Positions 1 through 9,804 are shown, counted from the stretch's first letter. The stretch is 64,000 bases of DNA from Bombella saccharophila (GCF_026385475.1 NZ_JANIDW010000003.1:329266-393265); one strand, 5' to 3'. Notes: generated by a model not told the origin, from the letters alone. Translations and numbers: made by a program.

Positions 1-2206
1 GGTTATTAACGCGAGAATGCTCCATGCGGCTCGTGCGCGGGGTGTAGTAATAGTAATAGGCTGTTCTGGGTTCATAAACATAGCCAGCCATAACGCGGAA
101 GATGGGCAAGCCAGCAGAGACGAGCCCCTCACCATAGTCAAAATGCTTGCTATAGGGATTAAAGCGCCCACGTGCCGTTACGTCAAAATAACGTGAAGGG
201 GTCATTTGAATACGACCGACAGGGTCGGAGAAGGTGTGATTGACGCCAGAATACATCATATAAGCTGGCCCCCCACGGGTGGGATGCTGGATAAAGCTTT
301 CCCCAATTAACATATCGATAGAGCGGCCATTCCAGCTCCAATTCTGATGTAAGCCAACATTGGCGCGTAAGCCACCATCAAGCCTGTCTGTTCCCATGTA
401 ACGGTTGAGGGAGAAAAGGGTCGCATCGGTAAATTCGTAAGCGAAGCTATCCTCATTAGGTAATTGCCGATGTAGGGCACTACCTGTATTGGGGGCGGCA
501 ATGAGCTGCACAATAGGCTCAAAAATTTGCGTAGCATGGCCTTTAGCAAAGCTGCGGAGGAAAGGCCAGTTCATCTTTAATGCAAGGGTTGGTTGGACTT
601 GCCCACTCACATGCGAGCCGGATTCCTCATAGAGAGGTTGTTCGTGCATACGTGTGGCATGATACACCATAGAATCAACACGGGCGGTTAGAACCCATTG
701 CTGGCCCCAGTTATTGGTCCAAGGGCGGTCCCATTGGAGGGCGAGTTCCCCACGTTGGTCATTTGCACCGCGATCGCGTAGAATGACAAAATCGGTCGTA
801 TGGACTGTAAGACGCCCTCCAAGGGCATCTGGCTCTCCCTGGAAGTCGTACGTAAAGCGTGGAAGAGAATAAGGGAGTTCTTTATTATTAATAATACCTT
901 GGTTAAGGCCTTGATAAATCTGCGTATCCAACCGCAGATAGGAGCCAACACCAAATCCTTCTAAATAGGCATTGGTATTGAGTGTGTCATTACCATAACC
1001 TGGGACGCTGTAATCGCGCATATAGTTAGCAGCTGTAGCGCGATTGGCATTAAACCCAACCCGCCAATGTGGCGAGAGGTTGAATTCCCCCTGGCTGGAA
1101 ATATAGGCTTGGGCCCCATGTTCTTTCCCGCCATAGCTGCGCTCACCAAAGGCGTTATAGAATGGCTCGTTACGTAATGAATCGTAGGCTACACTACCGG
1201 TGAAATTTAAATAACCATTATTGAGTCGATTACGATAATTGGCTGTTAATTGTGGCCCAGATTTTGTGCCTATGAGGGGTGTAAAGGTAGCGTCCTGATG
1301 GCCATCAATCACCCAGTAGTAAGGTACACTGAGTACCGTACCAAGATAATGGTCATGAGGTCTAACATCAAAATTGAGCAACCCGCTATGGCGGTCCGAA
1401 CTTGGATCGGTGATTGGTAAATATGGGAAATAAAAGACCGGGAAGCCTAGGATCCGTAACCATGCGTGGTTGAATTCAAGATTTTGGTTATCTTTATCCT
1501 GTGTAACATTGCGTGCAGTGAGGGACCAGATGGGTTGACGCTCAGGGTGCTGCGCACAAACAGGACAAGCTGTATAAACAGCGTTGGAAAAATCCGTTAT
1601 TCGCCCATTACTACGTCGCATCCCACTGCTGGACATTTTGACGTTGCCTTGCATACGTGCATAAGAGGCGGAGCTGACATCATCTTTCATCCCGTGGGAG
1701 AATTCTGCGCGGTCTGTATAGGCGATGGTGCCATCAGGTTGAGTAAGGGCGACGTGATGAAGTGCCGTGATCGTGCCAGCCGCACGGTCATAAATGACTT
1801 TATCGGCACGGAGGGCTTGGCCACCTTGCCAAATACGGACATTGCCTTGCAGGACGAATAAACCGGTTTTATCGTAACTTTCATGGTCTGCTAGGTAGGT
1901 AACAGGCTCAGAGTTCGATACGCCCCCATTAGAGGAGAGGGCAGGTTGTTTCCCCGCAGGGAGGGGGTGGGCATTAGGTGGTGCCGTCCTCTTGCTAGGG
2001 GAGGCCGAGGCAGGAGATGTCCCTTCTTGAGAGGGCGGTTGTGTTGAATAAGGAGCTGGGGTTGCTAGAGCGGGAGCAACGTGGAGTATTGCCCCTAATG
2101 CACTCCCTGCAAGAGCTTGGCTAAGCAGTGACCGGGGCTTTCCAACACGTCGTGGCGCGGTACGCAACAGCCCAGCACGTAATGGAAAGTCAACAGACAG
2201 TGGCAT
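1..2206 (-). CDS. lptD: LPS-assembly outer-membrane protein LptD (3' end outside window)
   Basis: LptD is the outer-membrane beta-barrel that, with LptE, inserts lipopolysaccharide into the outer leaflet. Translating the minus strand from the ATG at 2206 gives about 735 open codons running off the window edge; a full LptD is usually somewhat longer, so only the C-terminal barrel end is missing. Visible are a basic N-terminus with a hydrophobic signal-like stretch, a Pro/Ser/Thr-rich linker, an OstA/LptA-like N-terminal domain, a CPVC cysteine pair of the kind used in LptD disulfides, and long alternating aromatic beta-strand segments. Its ATG overlaps the lptG stop as TGATG, so translation is probably coupled to lptF-lptG. 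Product assignment is secure; the true 3' end cannot be seen. Confidence 0.93.
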   Translation of the reverse strand, partial: MPLSVDFPLRAGLLRTAPRRVGKPRSLLSQALAGSALGAILHVAPALATPAPYSTQPPSQEGTSPASASPSKRTAPPNAHPLPAGKQPALSSNGGVSNSEPVTYLADHESYDKTGLFVLQGNVRIWQGGQALRADKVIYDRAAGTITALHHVALTQPDGTIAYTDRAEFSHGMKDDVSSASYARMQGNVKMSSSGMRRSNGRITDFSNAVYTACPVCAQHPERQPIWSLTARNVTQDKDNQNLEFNHAWLRILGFPVFYFPYLPITDPSSDRHSGLLNFDVRPHDHYLGTVLSVPYYWVIDGHQDATFTPLIGTKSGPQLTANYRNRLNNGYLNFTGSVAYDSLRNEPFYNAFGERSYGGKEHGAQAYISSQGEFNLSPHWRVGFNANRATAANYMRDYSVPGYGNDTLNTNAYLEGFGVGSYLRLDTQIYQGLNQGIINNKELPYSLPRFTYDFQGEPDALGGRLTVHTTDFVILRDRGANDQRGELALQWDRPWTNNWGQQWVLTARVDSMVYHATRMHEQPLYEESGSHVSGQVQPTLALKMNWPFLRSFAKGHATQIFEPIVQLIAAPNTGSALHRQLPNEDSFAYEFTDATLFSLNRYMGTDRLDGGLRANVGLHQNWSWNGRSIDMLIGESFIQHPTRGGPAYMMYSGVNHTFSDPVGRIQMTPSRYFDVTARGRFNPYSKHFDYGEGLVSAGLPIFRVMAGYVYEPRTAYYYYYTPRTSRMEHSRVNN

Positions 2207-3327
2207 CAGCCATCCTCCAAATGCAACAACAAGGCCGCAGCGAGACACAATCCTATACCTGCTGGAGCCCAAGCAGCAGGTAACGGGGGTAATGCTCCAG
2301 ACTTCCCCAATTGTTCGGCGATTTTAGAAACCGCAAACAAGGCAAAACCAGCTGTTACACCAATGCCGAGCATTCGCGCAATGCCACCACGCCCTGCCGG
2401 ACGCATGGAAAAACCGGCCGCAACGAGCACCATAGTAACTGCAAGCATAGGAAGGGCTAAAAGCCCCTGGAAGTGGAGTTGATAGGGTATCGTAGAAAAA
2501 CCGGAATGATGCAACAATTTAATGATATGAGGCAGGGCCCAAAGCGAGAGTGTATCGGCAGGGATAGCCCGCCGATTGAGGGTTTCTGGTGTAAAATCAG
2601 ACGGTAAAGTAAGGTCATGCGGTGTATGAGGCATGCGCGTATTAGAGAGGGTAAGCGCGTTATGGACTCTCCAATACCCATGGGAGAGGGTGCCCTCTGG
2701 GGCTTCAATCCGCTCTAAAAGATTCATAGCGCGGTCTAGTCGGAAGATGGTTAACTGTTGCGCTATCAACACAGTATCTTGTTGGTGGAGTGTCCCGATA
2801 TGGAAGATAATATCCCCCCCAAGGCCGGGAATATTATCGCTACTGCGAAGCCATAAATCGGTAAAGAGCGTGCGTGGCTGGGGGTTAGGGCCTTGTAGCC
2901 ACTGGGCCTCTAATGCGACAGCATGGCGGTAGCTTGCGGAGGATAGAGGCGACAAAGCAGCACTCATAAAGGCCCCCAAAAGGGCTGCACACAAGCTCGG
3001 GCTGAGGAGAAGTTGCCATACGGAGAGGCCAGCGGCACGGGTCACCACAAGCTCGGAGGAGCGCGCCAGGCGAGAGAAGCAGATCATCCCACCCAATAAA
3101 ACGGCAAAGGGAAGGATGTAGAGGCTGTAATAAGGGATGTGAAGTGCGGCGATGTGTAGAACAGGTTGTATGCCTGCCTCGGGGTGGGCCGCGGCGCGGC
3201 GGAGGAGGTCGATAAAATCAAAGAGGGAAATGAGTCCGGTGAGGGCGCATAGGGTCAGTATTGTGGTGAGGGTAAATGCCCGCCCTACATAACGGGCTAA
3301 TGTGGTGGAAAAACCAGTATGAACCAT
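2206..3327 (-). CDS. lptG: LPS export ABC transporter permease LptG
   Basis: This is one of the two inner-membrane permeases (YjgP/YjgQ family) that, with the LptB ATPase, extract LPS from the inner membrane and push it onto the LptC-LptA bridge. The 373-residue protein has the expected layout: an N-terminal pair of membrane helices with the LFDFIDLLRR segment typical of LptG, a third helix near residues 60-80 followed by the SRLARSSELVVTRAAG coupling region, a central periplasmic beta-jellyroll, and three C-terminal helices. It sits 8 bases downstream of lptF and overlaps lptD by one base. LptG is preferred over LptF because of the LFDF motif and gene order. No defects were seen. Confidence 0.93.
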   Translation of the reverse strand: MVHTGFSTTLARYVGRAFTLTTILTLCALTGLISLFDFIDLLRRAAAHPEAGIQPVLHIAALHIPYYSLYILPFAVLLGGMICFSRLARSSELVVTRAAGLSVWQLLLSPSLCAALLGAFMSAALSPLSSASYRHAVALEAQWLQGPNPQPRTLFTDLWLRSSDNIPGLGGDIIFHIGTLHQQDTVLIAQQLTIFRLDRAMNLLERIEAPEGTLSHGYWRVHNALTLSNTRMPHTPHDLTLPSDFTPETLNRRAIPADTLSLWALPHIIKLLHHSGFSTIPYQLHFQGLLALPMLAVTMVLVAAGFSMRPAGRGGIARMLGIGVTAGFALFAVSKIAEQLGKSGALPPLPAAWAPAGIGLCLAAALLLHLEDG

Positions 3328-3335
3328 AAAATGCC

Positions 3336-4490
3336 CTACCTAGCCATGGAGGTGGATGGGGTTTTATGGCGTATACTCGCCCATAAGAGGCTTCCCCCGC
3401 CCATGAGGCTAGGGAGCAGAACCTCAGCCCATAAAAGAGGCACAAAAGCAGGATTTCCCTCTGCAAGATGTTTTAGGATGAGGGAGAGAATCATCAATAA
3501 CACCACAATGAGGACAGCGAGCGTGGGGCGAAGGAATGTCGCATGACGGCTGAAGCGGCTTTGTAAGACGCAGAGGAGGGCTATCATAGCATAAGAGAGG
3601 CAAGCGAGCGGGTTTGTCAGGCGCGTCCAACCCTCAATGAGCAATTTATTACGGTTATGGCGGGAGAGATTACCTTGTGGGGAAAAGAGAGCCGAGAGGG
3701 GAAGCTCTGCGACATCAGGGGCAAAGGTTTGATGATGAGCAGACCCAATATCGACTGTTTCGAGCTGGAAATAAAGTGTGCTGATCTGGCCTGTATGGCG
3801 GTTTAGCGTATGGCGAGACCCATTATGAAGGACCAAGCGTAAAAGGTCGCCTTGTGGTGTGGTCAGGCCATCTTCAGCGAGAATAGTGACGGGATAAGCG
3901 GGGTTACGGTCATCCTCAATCATAATGCCGCCAAAGCTATCATCGCTGCGGCGTTCATGGATATATACGGTCATCCCCTTACTTACGGGGGTAAAGACGC
4001 CTTCCTCCAGCAAGAAAGCTGCTGCGCGATTGCGGATTTCTAGCTCATAGCGGTGGAAGTGATGATAAGCGATCGGTGCGGCCCAAAGGCTAAGCCCGTA
4101 CCCGGTGAGGCAGGCCAGCCCCGCCCCAATTAGTCCCGGCCGGGCGAGGCGGAGGGGGGAGAGGCCCATAGCCTGCAAGACGGTGAGTTCCCGGTCCCCT
4201 GCGAGCCGATGGTAGAACCATAAGGTGATAAGAAATGTCGTGACGGGGAGAATGACACTGATGAAGGAAGGCACCATTAGGAGGGTGAGATGCAAAAAGG
4301 CGAGTAGGGAAAGCCCATGTTGCACCACCATACCGATAAAATGGAGCGATTGTGTTAGCCAGATTAAAGCTGTGGCCCCGCCCGTGAGGGCAATAAGCCC
4401 CATGAGGAGATGATGGAGGATGTAGCGGTCCAACAACGCTAAGGATGTAACATGGCGAAATAGGGGGGGTGGAGTGTGCTGTAGGGCCAT
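3336..4490 (-). CDS. lptF: LPS export ABC transporter permease LptF
   Basis: LptF is the partner permease to LptG in the LptB2FG LPS extractor. The 384-residue protein begins LDRYILHHLL, has hydrophobic helices at about residues 30-50, 60-90 and 100-130, the GDRELTVLQAMGLS coupling segment that contacts LptB, a central periplasmic domain of roughly residues 140-270 and three C-terminal helices. It is the first of the lptF-lptG-lptD run and starts 3 bases after the stop of the Sua5-type gene, so the whole block from cysQ to lptD is probably one transcript. lptB, lptC and lptA are not in the window. Confidence 0.92.
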   Translation of the reverse strand: MALQHTPPPLFRHVTSLALLDRYILHHLLMGLIALTGGATALIWLTQSLHFIGMVVQHGLSLLAFLHLTLLMVPSFISVILPVTTFLITLWFYHRLAGDRELTVLQAMGLSPLRLARPGLIGAGLACLTGYGLSLWAAPIAYHHFHRYELEIRNRAAAFLLEEGVFTPVSKGMTVYIHERRSDDSFGGIMIEDDRNPAYPVTILAEDGLTTPQGDLLRLVLHNGSRHTLNRHTGQISTLYFQLETVDIGSAHHQTFAPDVAELPLSALFSPQGNLSRHNRNKLLIEGWTRLTNPLACLSYAMIALLCVLQSRFSRHATFLRPTLAVLIVVLLMILSLILKHLAEGNPAFVPLLWAEVLLPSLMGGGSLLWASIRHKTPSTSMAR

Positions 4491-4493
4491 GTT

Positions 4494-5516
4494 TTAGGCA
4501 GGGCGCGGGGCCGCAGCACGTTTAAGCCTATCCTGTAAAGCACGGCCTAACCCATCATGCGGCAGGGGGGCCACAGCGATGGCCGTGAGGTTATGGCGTG
4601 CAGCAGAACGATCTATCTGCCGTAAGGCTGCAAAGAGACGGTGAGCAGCTTCTTCCACATTACCTTCTAGGCTGAGATTGACGTTAAGAGCTGGGACGGC
4701 TCCCGTGGCTATACAGTTGCCAAAGGTAAGAAAGGCCTCACCCGGGAAGAGATGTGTCGCATTTAGGCGGACTGGTAAAGAGGGGGCATAATGGGACGCC
4801 GCTTGCCCCGGCGCGTTGGGCTGGCTGTGCGCGCTCATATGGTCCGCTACGTTAATTGGGCCACAAAGGCCCTCCAACGCTTCTAAGGTGATGCCACCGG
4901 GACGGCGGAGGATGGGTTGTGTGCCGGTAAGGTCCAACACGGTGCTTTCTACCCCTACAGCGCAAGGGCCAGTATCCAAAACAGCATCAATCTGGCCATC
5001 CAGCTCTTCCAAAACATGCGATGCTTGGGAAGGGCTCACTCTACCAGAGCGATTGGCAGAGGGTGCAGCGATGGGCTGCCCAACATGCTGGAGTAGCTCC
5101 TCCACCGCACGGCCTTTAGGAACACGAATGGCTAGAGTCTTTAATCCCGCTGTGGCAGCAGGGCAGATGCGGCTTTCTGCATGGCGGGGGAGGATGAGGG
5201 TTAGCGGGCCGGGCCAGAAGGCTTTGGCGAGTGAGCGAGCCATTTCATAAAGAGGGGCTGTCTCATCAATCTCTGCAAATGCGGCATCAGCAGTGGCAAA
5301 ATGGCAGATAAGCGGGTTAGAGCTTGGCCTGCCCTTGGCTTGAAAGATGCGTTCCACCGTATGAGGGGAGGTCGCAAGCCCACCCAGCCCATAGACGGTC
5401 TCCGTCCCGAAGGCGACAAGCCCCCCTTGTTGTAACAAGCGGGCAGCACGGCGGATGCCGTCATAATCATGGTCGAGCCGTTCTGTCGTGTGGGAGGGTG
5501 CGTGAGGCATAGGCAT
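4494..5516 (-). CDS. L-threonylcarbamoyladenylate synthase, Sua5/YrdC family
   Basis: It makes threonylcarbamoyl-AMP from threonine, bicarbonate and ATP, the first step of the t6A37 modification of ANN-decoding tRNAs. The YrdC domain (about residues 10-200) shows the family's binding motifs: GTETVYGLG, KGRPSSNPLICH, SANRSGRVSP, ESTVLDL and RRPGG. A further C-terminal region of about 120 residues makes this the long Sua5 form (about 340 residues) and not the short TsaC form. An in-frame ATG at 5597 would overlap cysQ by 46 bases and add a non-conserved leader, so the ATG at 5516 is preferred; 5510 and a TTG at 5531 are alternatives. It lies between cysQ and lptF on the same strand. Confidence 0.9.
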   Translation of the reverse strand: MPMPHAPSHTTERLDHDYDGIRRAARLLQQGGLVAFGTETVYGLGGLATSPHTVERIFQAKGRPSSNPLICHFATADAAFAEIDETAPLYEMARSLAKAFWPGPLTLILPRHAESRICPAATAGLKTLAIRVPKGRAVEELLQHVGQPIAAPSANRSGRVSPSQASHVLEELDGQIDAVLDTGPCAVGVESTVLDLTGTQPILRRPGGITLEALEGLCGPINVADHMSAHSQPNAPGQAASHYAPSLPVRLNATHLFPGEAFLTFGNCIATGAVPALNVNLSLEGNVEEAAHRLFAALRQIDRSAARHNLTAIAVAPLPHDGLGRALQDRLKRAAAPRPA

Positions 5517-5551
5517 AATATGTGGTACCAAGATGTAAGAAAGGGCGGGGA

Positions 5552-6343
5552 TTAATGTGGGGTATAGCCTGTACAGAAGAAGGGTGGGTTCAACCATCCT
5601 TTCTTCCCATAACGGAGGGGTTGGCCTGTTTCATCCAATAAATGACCGCCCGCAGCTTCTAAAATCGCGTGCGGGGCAGCGGTGTCCCATTCCATCGTAG
5701 GGCCAAACCGGGGGTAGAAATCCGCTTTCCCCTCGGCAATATGGATGATTTTTGCCGCAGAGCCTAACCGTGTGATGCAGTGAATGTGACGGCCATCCGA
5801 CCATTTCCGCAATAGGTCTTCTGATGTGTGGTGGGAGGAGGCCATAACGCGTAAGCCTTCTTTCCCCACTGGGGCCGTCCTGATGGGGTGGCGTTGCTTT
5901 CCAATAAGTTGAAAAGCCCCTAAGCCTCTGCCCCCACCGTAAATCCCATATTGAGCAGGCAGGGCAACCGCCCCAAGAATGGGCTGATGGTCGCGAATCA
6001 ACCCGATATTGATGGTAAAATCATGGCCCCCAGCGGCAAATCCGCGCGTGCCATCTAGCGGGTCTATCAACCAATAGCTGTTGCCTGGTTGGATATGGAT
6101 GCCTGCTGCATGTTCTTCTTCAGCAATAGCGGGGATGGTGGGGCAGGCATCCCGCAATCGTTTGAGAATATGCGCCTCGGAGGCTTTATCAGCCTCTGTT
6201 ACAGGGGAGGAATCCTCTTTTATGTCTGTCTGAAAGCCACGTGCGCGGACATCACGCACAATCGCGGCGGCTTCGCTAATCACTTCTAGGGCGAGGTTTA
6301 AAAGGTCACAATCTTGCGGGACAGGGGCGGAGGAAGCGTTCAT
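5552..6343 (-). CDS. cysQ: 3'(2'),5'-bisphosphate nucleotidase CysQ
   Basis: A magnesium-dependent phosphatase of the inositol monophosphatase superfamily that removes the 3'-phosphate from PAP and PAPS, clearing a toxic by-product of sulfate assimilation. The 263-residue protein has EEE in AEEEHAAG, the metal-binding DPLDGTRGF motif and a C-terminal WDTAAPHAILEAAGG motif, in the order and spacing expected. CysQ is chosen over SuhB because of the SSPVTEADKASE and DPLDGTRGF forms; a separate SuhB-like paralogue sits at 55949-56776. It is the first gene of the minus-strand block and is transcribed away from pepA across a 132-base gap. Confidence 0.9.
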   Translation of the reverse strand: MNASSAPVPQDCDLLNLALEVISEAAAIVRDVRARGFQTDIKEDSSPVTEADKASEAHILKRLRDACPTIPAIAEEEHAAGIHIQPGNSYWLIDPLDGTRGFAAGGHDFTINIGLIRDHQPILGAVALPAQYGIYGGGRGLGAFQLIGKQRHPIRTAPVGKEGLRVMASSHHTSEDLLRKWSDGRHIHCITRLGSAAKIIHIAEGKADFYPRFGPTMEWDTAAPHAILEAAGGHLLDETGQPLRYGKKGWLNPPFFCTGYTPH

Positions 6344-6475
6344 GTGGGTGATAGTAACGTATTATTGGTCATTCGTCACTTCTCCTCTTCTCTGATATAA
6401 GGGGGGAACAAAGGCCTTTCTCCTGATTTATGCAGGGCGTGGGGGGCTAGTTTTCAAAGATAATGATGTAGGGCC

Positions 6476-7990
6476 ATGATGTTTGATATTTCCTTCACTA
6501 CAGAGCGCCAAGGGCAGGATAAAGCCGGTCTTTCTGCGTTGTTATTGTGCCATGGGGCAGAGTTTACCAAGGGCGCGTTATTTCAGCATTATGATAAGAT
6601 GTTAGGCGGGGCTTTAGCGCGGGCGGCCTCTTTGCGGGCATTTGCGGGGAAGGTGGGGGAGAGTGTTAGCCTCATCGCCCCAGAAGACTCGATAGCGCAA
6701 TTCCATCTCATCGGTTGTGCCCCGTGTGATGATGAGCCTCAAACAACAGCGCAGGCGATGCAGTTGGCAGGCGGCAATGCGCTGCGTCTTTTAGCCCATA
6801 GTAAAATTAAAGCGGATAAGGCCAGCTTGTTGGTCGAGGCGGAGCAAGCCCCTCTTGCTGCGGAGCTTGCTTTAGGAGCCCGTTTGGGGGGCTATCGGTT
6901 TGACCGTTACAAAACAGTGAGCCAAAAATCGCAAAGCCTTAAGGTACTTCACATCGTTGTGCCCTCCACAGGGGCGATAAAGGAGCTTGAGGCACGTTGG
7001 GCCGAGCTGGAAGGCTTAGGGGACAGTGTGTTCCTTACGCGTGACCTCGTTAATGAGCCTGCAAATCGTTTAACGCCGGCTGTGTTTAAGGACCGGATTC
7101 AGGAGCTCTCCGCCCTTGGTTTGGAGATTGAAGTGCTGGACCGCGCGCAGATGGAAGCCCTCGGCTTTGGGGCTTTGCTGGGTGTAGCACAAGGCAGTGA
7201 GCAACCGCCCTTTACGGTGATTATGCGCTATCAGGGGGCCGCTAAAGCAGAGACGGCACCGCTGGCTTTTATCGGTAAGGGCGTGACATTTGATTCTGGC
7301 GGTATTTCCATCAAGCCCGCAGCGGGGATGGATGAGATGAAGATGGATATGGGCGGGGCTGCTGCCGTTGTGGGTGTGATGAGCGCATTAGCCCGCCGTA
7401 AGGCCGCAGTGAATGCCATTGGGGTTGTTGGGCTGGTGGAGAATATGCTCTCCGGTGCGGCGCAACGTCCGGGTGATATTGTTAAAAGCCATAGTGGCCA
7501 GACCATTGAGGTGTTGAACACGGATGCAGAAGGCCGCCTTGTTTTAGCAGACCTCCTCTCTTATACGCGCCAAACTTATAAGCCTGCGCTGATGGTGAAT
7601 CTCGCGACCCTAACCGGGGCCATCGTTGTAGCGTTGGGGAATGATATTGCCGGCTTATTTAGCAATAACGACCAGCTTGCTCAGGCTTTAACAAAAGCAG
7701 GGGATGAAACAGGAGAGGCTTTATGGCGTATGCCGATGGGGCCTGCTTATAACCGGCGTATTGATTCCGACATTGCCGATATGAAGAATATCGGTGGCCG
7801 GCCGGGTAGCTCTAGCTTGGCAGCGGAGTTCCTCAAACGCTTTGTCGGTGAGACTCCTTGGGCGCATCTGGATATTGCCGGTACGGCATGGGCTGAAAAA
7901 GCAACAGCCTTAACCCCTAAGGGGGCGAGCGGCTTTGGGGTGCGTCTGTTGGACCGTTTTGTTCAGCTTTACAGCGATACAGCGTCATAA
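6476..7990 (+). CDS. pepA: Leucyl aminopeptidase (cytosol aminopeptidase, M17)
   Basis: A two-metal peptidase that removes N-terminal residues from peptides in the cytoplasm; PepA homologues also bind DNA in some bacteria. The 504-residue protein shows the M17 active site: GKGVTFDSGGISIKP with the metal-binding Lys and Asp, MKMDMGGAAAVVG, and the signature NTDAEGRLVLAD. RDLVNEPANRLTP marks the start of the catalytic half. Two adjacent ATG codons (6476 and 6479) are possible starts. It begins the plus-strand run that continues through holC into the hydrogenase-like genes, with a 15-base gap to holC. Length and motifs are normal. Confidence 0.96.
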   Translation: MMFDISFTTERQGQDKAGLSALLLCHGAEFTKGALFQHYDKMLGGALARAASLRAFAGKVGESVSLIAPEDSIAQFHLIGCAPCDDEPQTTAQAMQLAGGNALRLLAHSKIKADKASLLVEAEQAPLAAELALGARLGGYRFDRYKTVSQKSQSLKVLHIVVPSTGAIKELEARWAELEGLGDSVFLTRDLVNEPANRLTPAVFKDRIQELSALGLEIEVLDRAQMEALGFGALLGVAQGSEQPPFTVIMRYQGAAKAETAPLAFIGKGVTFDSGGISIKPAAGMDEMKMDMGGAAAVVGVMSALARRKAAVNAIGVVGLVENMLSGAAQRPGDIVKSHSGQTIEVLNTDAEGRLVLADLLSYTRQTYKPALMVNLATLTGAIVVALGNDIAGLFSNNDQLAQALTKAGDETGEALWRMPMGPAYNRRIDSDIADMKNIGGRPGSSSLAAEFLKRFVGETPWAHLDIAGTAWAEKATALTPKGASGFGVRLLDRFVQLYSDTAS

Positions 7991-8005
7991 GGTAAGGGAC
8001 GCGTT

Positions 8006-8497
8006 ATGGAGCATCAGGCGGAGGGGATGGGTGAGAGCGCACCGTCAGAGCGTGCGATGGTCGGGTTCTACCACCTTACCCGCACCACTTTGGAGGAAGC
8101 CTTACCCGCTTTGTTGGAGCGCACCTTAGAGAGCGGGGCGCGGGCGGTTGTGCGCTGTGAGGATGCCGCTCAGGTTAAGGCCTTGGATGAAGTGTTATGG
8201 AAAGTCCCTCCCTTGATGTGGCTCCCGCATGGTTATGCAAAAACAGGCCAGGCACATCGCCAACCCATCTGGCTTACAGAGTCTGACGAGCGACCGAATG
8301 AAGGGACGTTCCTTTTTCGGCTCAACGGGGCGTGGGATGGCGATTTGGTGGGTTTTCAACGTGTGTTCGACCTCTTTGATGGGCGTGATGAGCAAGCGGT
8401 TCAGCAAGCACGCCAGCGGTGGAAAAGCCTGAAACAAGCCGGTTACGGCATGACCTATTGGCAGCAGCAGGCCAAAGGTTGGGCGAAGAAGGGGTAG
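8006..8497 (+). CDS. holC: DNA polymerase III subunit chi
   Basis: The chi subunit links the polymerase III clamp loader (through psi) to single-stranded DNA-binding protein. The 163-residue protein carries the HolC fold signature: a GFYHL start, EEALPALLERTLESGARAVVRC, the WLPHGYAKTG loop, QPIWLT, then FDLFDGRDEQAVQQARQRWK. The first 19 residues before MVGFYHL are not typical of the family, so the ATG at 8063 is an alternative start. It follows pepA closely, an association common in alphaproteobacteria, and ends 8 bases before the first hydrogenase-like gene, so it is probably cotranscribed with that cluster although functionally unrelated. Confidence 0.9.
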   Translation: MEHQAEGMGESAPSERAMVGFYHLTRTTLEEALPALLERTLESGARAVVRCEDAAQVKALDEVLWKVPPLMWLPHGYAKTGQAHRQPIWLTESDERPNEGTFLFRLNGAWDGDLVGFQRVFDLFDGRDEQAVQQARQRWKSLKQAGYGMTYWQQQAKGWAKKG

Positions 8498-8505
8498 AAT
8501 AGTCT

Positions 8506-9804
8506 ATGCCGTTTCATGATCCCTTTTTGCTCTGCTTGCTGGCATTATTAGCCCTATTGCTTTGTGGTGATGGGGCTGTGCGCGTGTTTGTCCGTGGGTT
8601 ATGGCGGTCTGTTCCTGTTGTTACATGGCGGCAAGGGGGCTGCCATATGGCGGGGTTCCTCATGGCCTTTGCCGCTTTAGGGCTGGTTGGGCATGCGGGG
8701 GCTGCAGCGTGTTTGGTGGCTCTAGCCCTGCTCTTTTTTGGCGGCGGGGCGGCTTTTCGCCCTATATGGGGGGTACCTGCGTTATTAGGGTATGGCCTCT
8801 CTCCAACCGGGCTAGGCGGACTGGGGTTGATGGCCTTGTGCCTTTGGGCGGCAGGCCAAGCGCAGATGAGCCGGGTAGGGCAGGTTGTAGCGATAGTGCT
8901 GCTTATAGGGTTGGGTCATGGGGGGGCATCAGCCCATCCATTATTATGGCTGGGTGGGAGCGTTGCCCTCGTAGCGATAGGCCTTTTAGTAGAGTTAGGG
9001 CGCGATTGGGAGGTTTTGTTACGCTCTTGTCGTTTGCTGCGGCCGTTAATGCTTTTAGGTCTTATGGAAATCTCCCGCCAGCAAGGCCTATCAATAGGGG
9101 TAGAAACAGCATTTTGCGCCTTACTATTGGATGTAACTTGCCAAACTATCGCGGCTATTTGGCCATTTGCTGTGTGTTTGAGCATCCCCGCCCCACCCTT
9201 GCCGGGCTTTGTTGTTGGGTGGATGGGGTTGCATACCGCATTGGGTTTGAGCGGAGGAACCGAAGGCTGGGCTGTGATAGGGTGTATTCTAGCCATTATG
9301 GTGATGGGCTTATCATTAGGGGATGGGATGGTTAGCCTCCGTGAGGCTGCCTCTATCCAACCATGTAAGCGGGTGGAATGGGGGATAGGCCTCATCATAG
9401 CGGCTCTTTTACCGTCCCTATGTGGGTTTGTGACGCAATGGATGCCCGGTGCAGCAGGTCATAGAGGGGCGTGGTTTTATCGCCTCCCCGGTGGAGATGG
9501 GAGCATGATAGCCCTCCCTCTTTTCTGGCTGGTAGTATTTGTGGTGTGGTGGGGCCTCTCACGCGGGCGTGTTAAGACGTGGCAGTCGCGTATTAGGATG
9601 GACGTGTTAGCAGTGGGTATGCAGGCTACCCCGCTGCGTTTACGGCCTATAAGACGATTATTAGTACGTGGGCAGCAACAGCTACGTCTGCTTCACAGCG
9701 GTGGTGCAGCGTTTTTATCCGCTTTGCCGTTGCGTGACCCTGGCGCGGCGTTCTGGCTGGTCTTTTTGGGAGGTGTGCTGGTTGTGTTGGGGTTAACCCA
9801 ATGA
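8506..9804 (+). CDS. HyfB-like (NuoL/MrpA-related) membrane subunit of Ehr-like complex
   Basis: A very hydrophobic 432-residue multi-helix membrane protein. Position at the head of a HyfC-E-F-G series and the segment IPAPPLPGFVVGW, resembling the loop before a late helix in NuoL/Mrp antiporter subunits, suggest an antiporter-like subunit of a group 4 hydrogenase-type complex. It is short, since E. coli HyfB is near 670 residues. It contains only two lysines, in CKRVEW and RVKTW, both in predicted loops, so the intramembrane lysines used for proton transfer in this family seem absent. It overlaps the next gene by 4 bases (ATGA). The family call rests on context plus weak motifs, so a divergent or non-pumping subunit is possible. 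Confidence 0.6.
   Translation: MPFHDPFLLCLLALLALLLCGDGAVRVFVRGLWRSVPVVTWRQGGCHMAGFLMAFAALGLVGHAGAAACLVALALLFFGGGAAFRPIWGVPALLGYGLSPTGLGGLGLMALCLWAAGQAQMSRVGQVVAIVLLIGLGHGGASAHPLLWLGGSVALVAIGLLVELGRDWEVLLRSCRLLRPLMLLGLMEISRQQGLSIGVETAFCALLLDVTCQTIAAIWPFAVCLSIPAPPLPGFVVGWMGLHTALGLSGGTEGWAVIGCILAIMVMGLSLGDGMVSLREAASIQPCKRVEWGIGLIIAALLPSLCGFVTQWMPGAAGHRGAWFYRLPGGDGSMIALPLFWLVVFVVWWGLSRGRVKTWQSRIRMDVLAVGMQATPLRLRPIRRLLVRGQQQLRLLHSGGAAFLSALPLRDPGAAFWLVFLGGVLVVLGLTQ

Noticed and set aside
8601..9335. 244-codon open frame on the plus strand inside the HyfB-like gene
   Set aside because: It overlaps the in-frame membrane gene throughout, lacks any motif and has composition expected of a shifted reading of GC-rich membrane codons.
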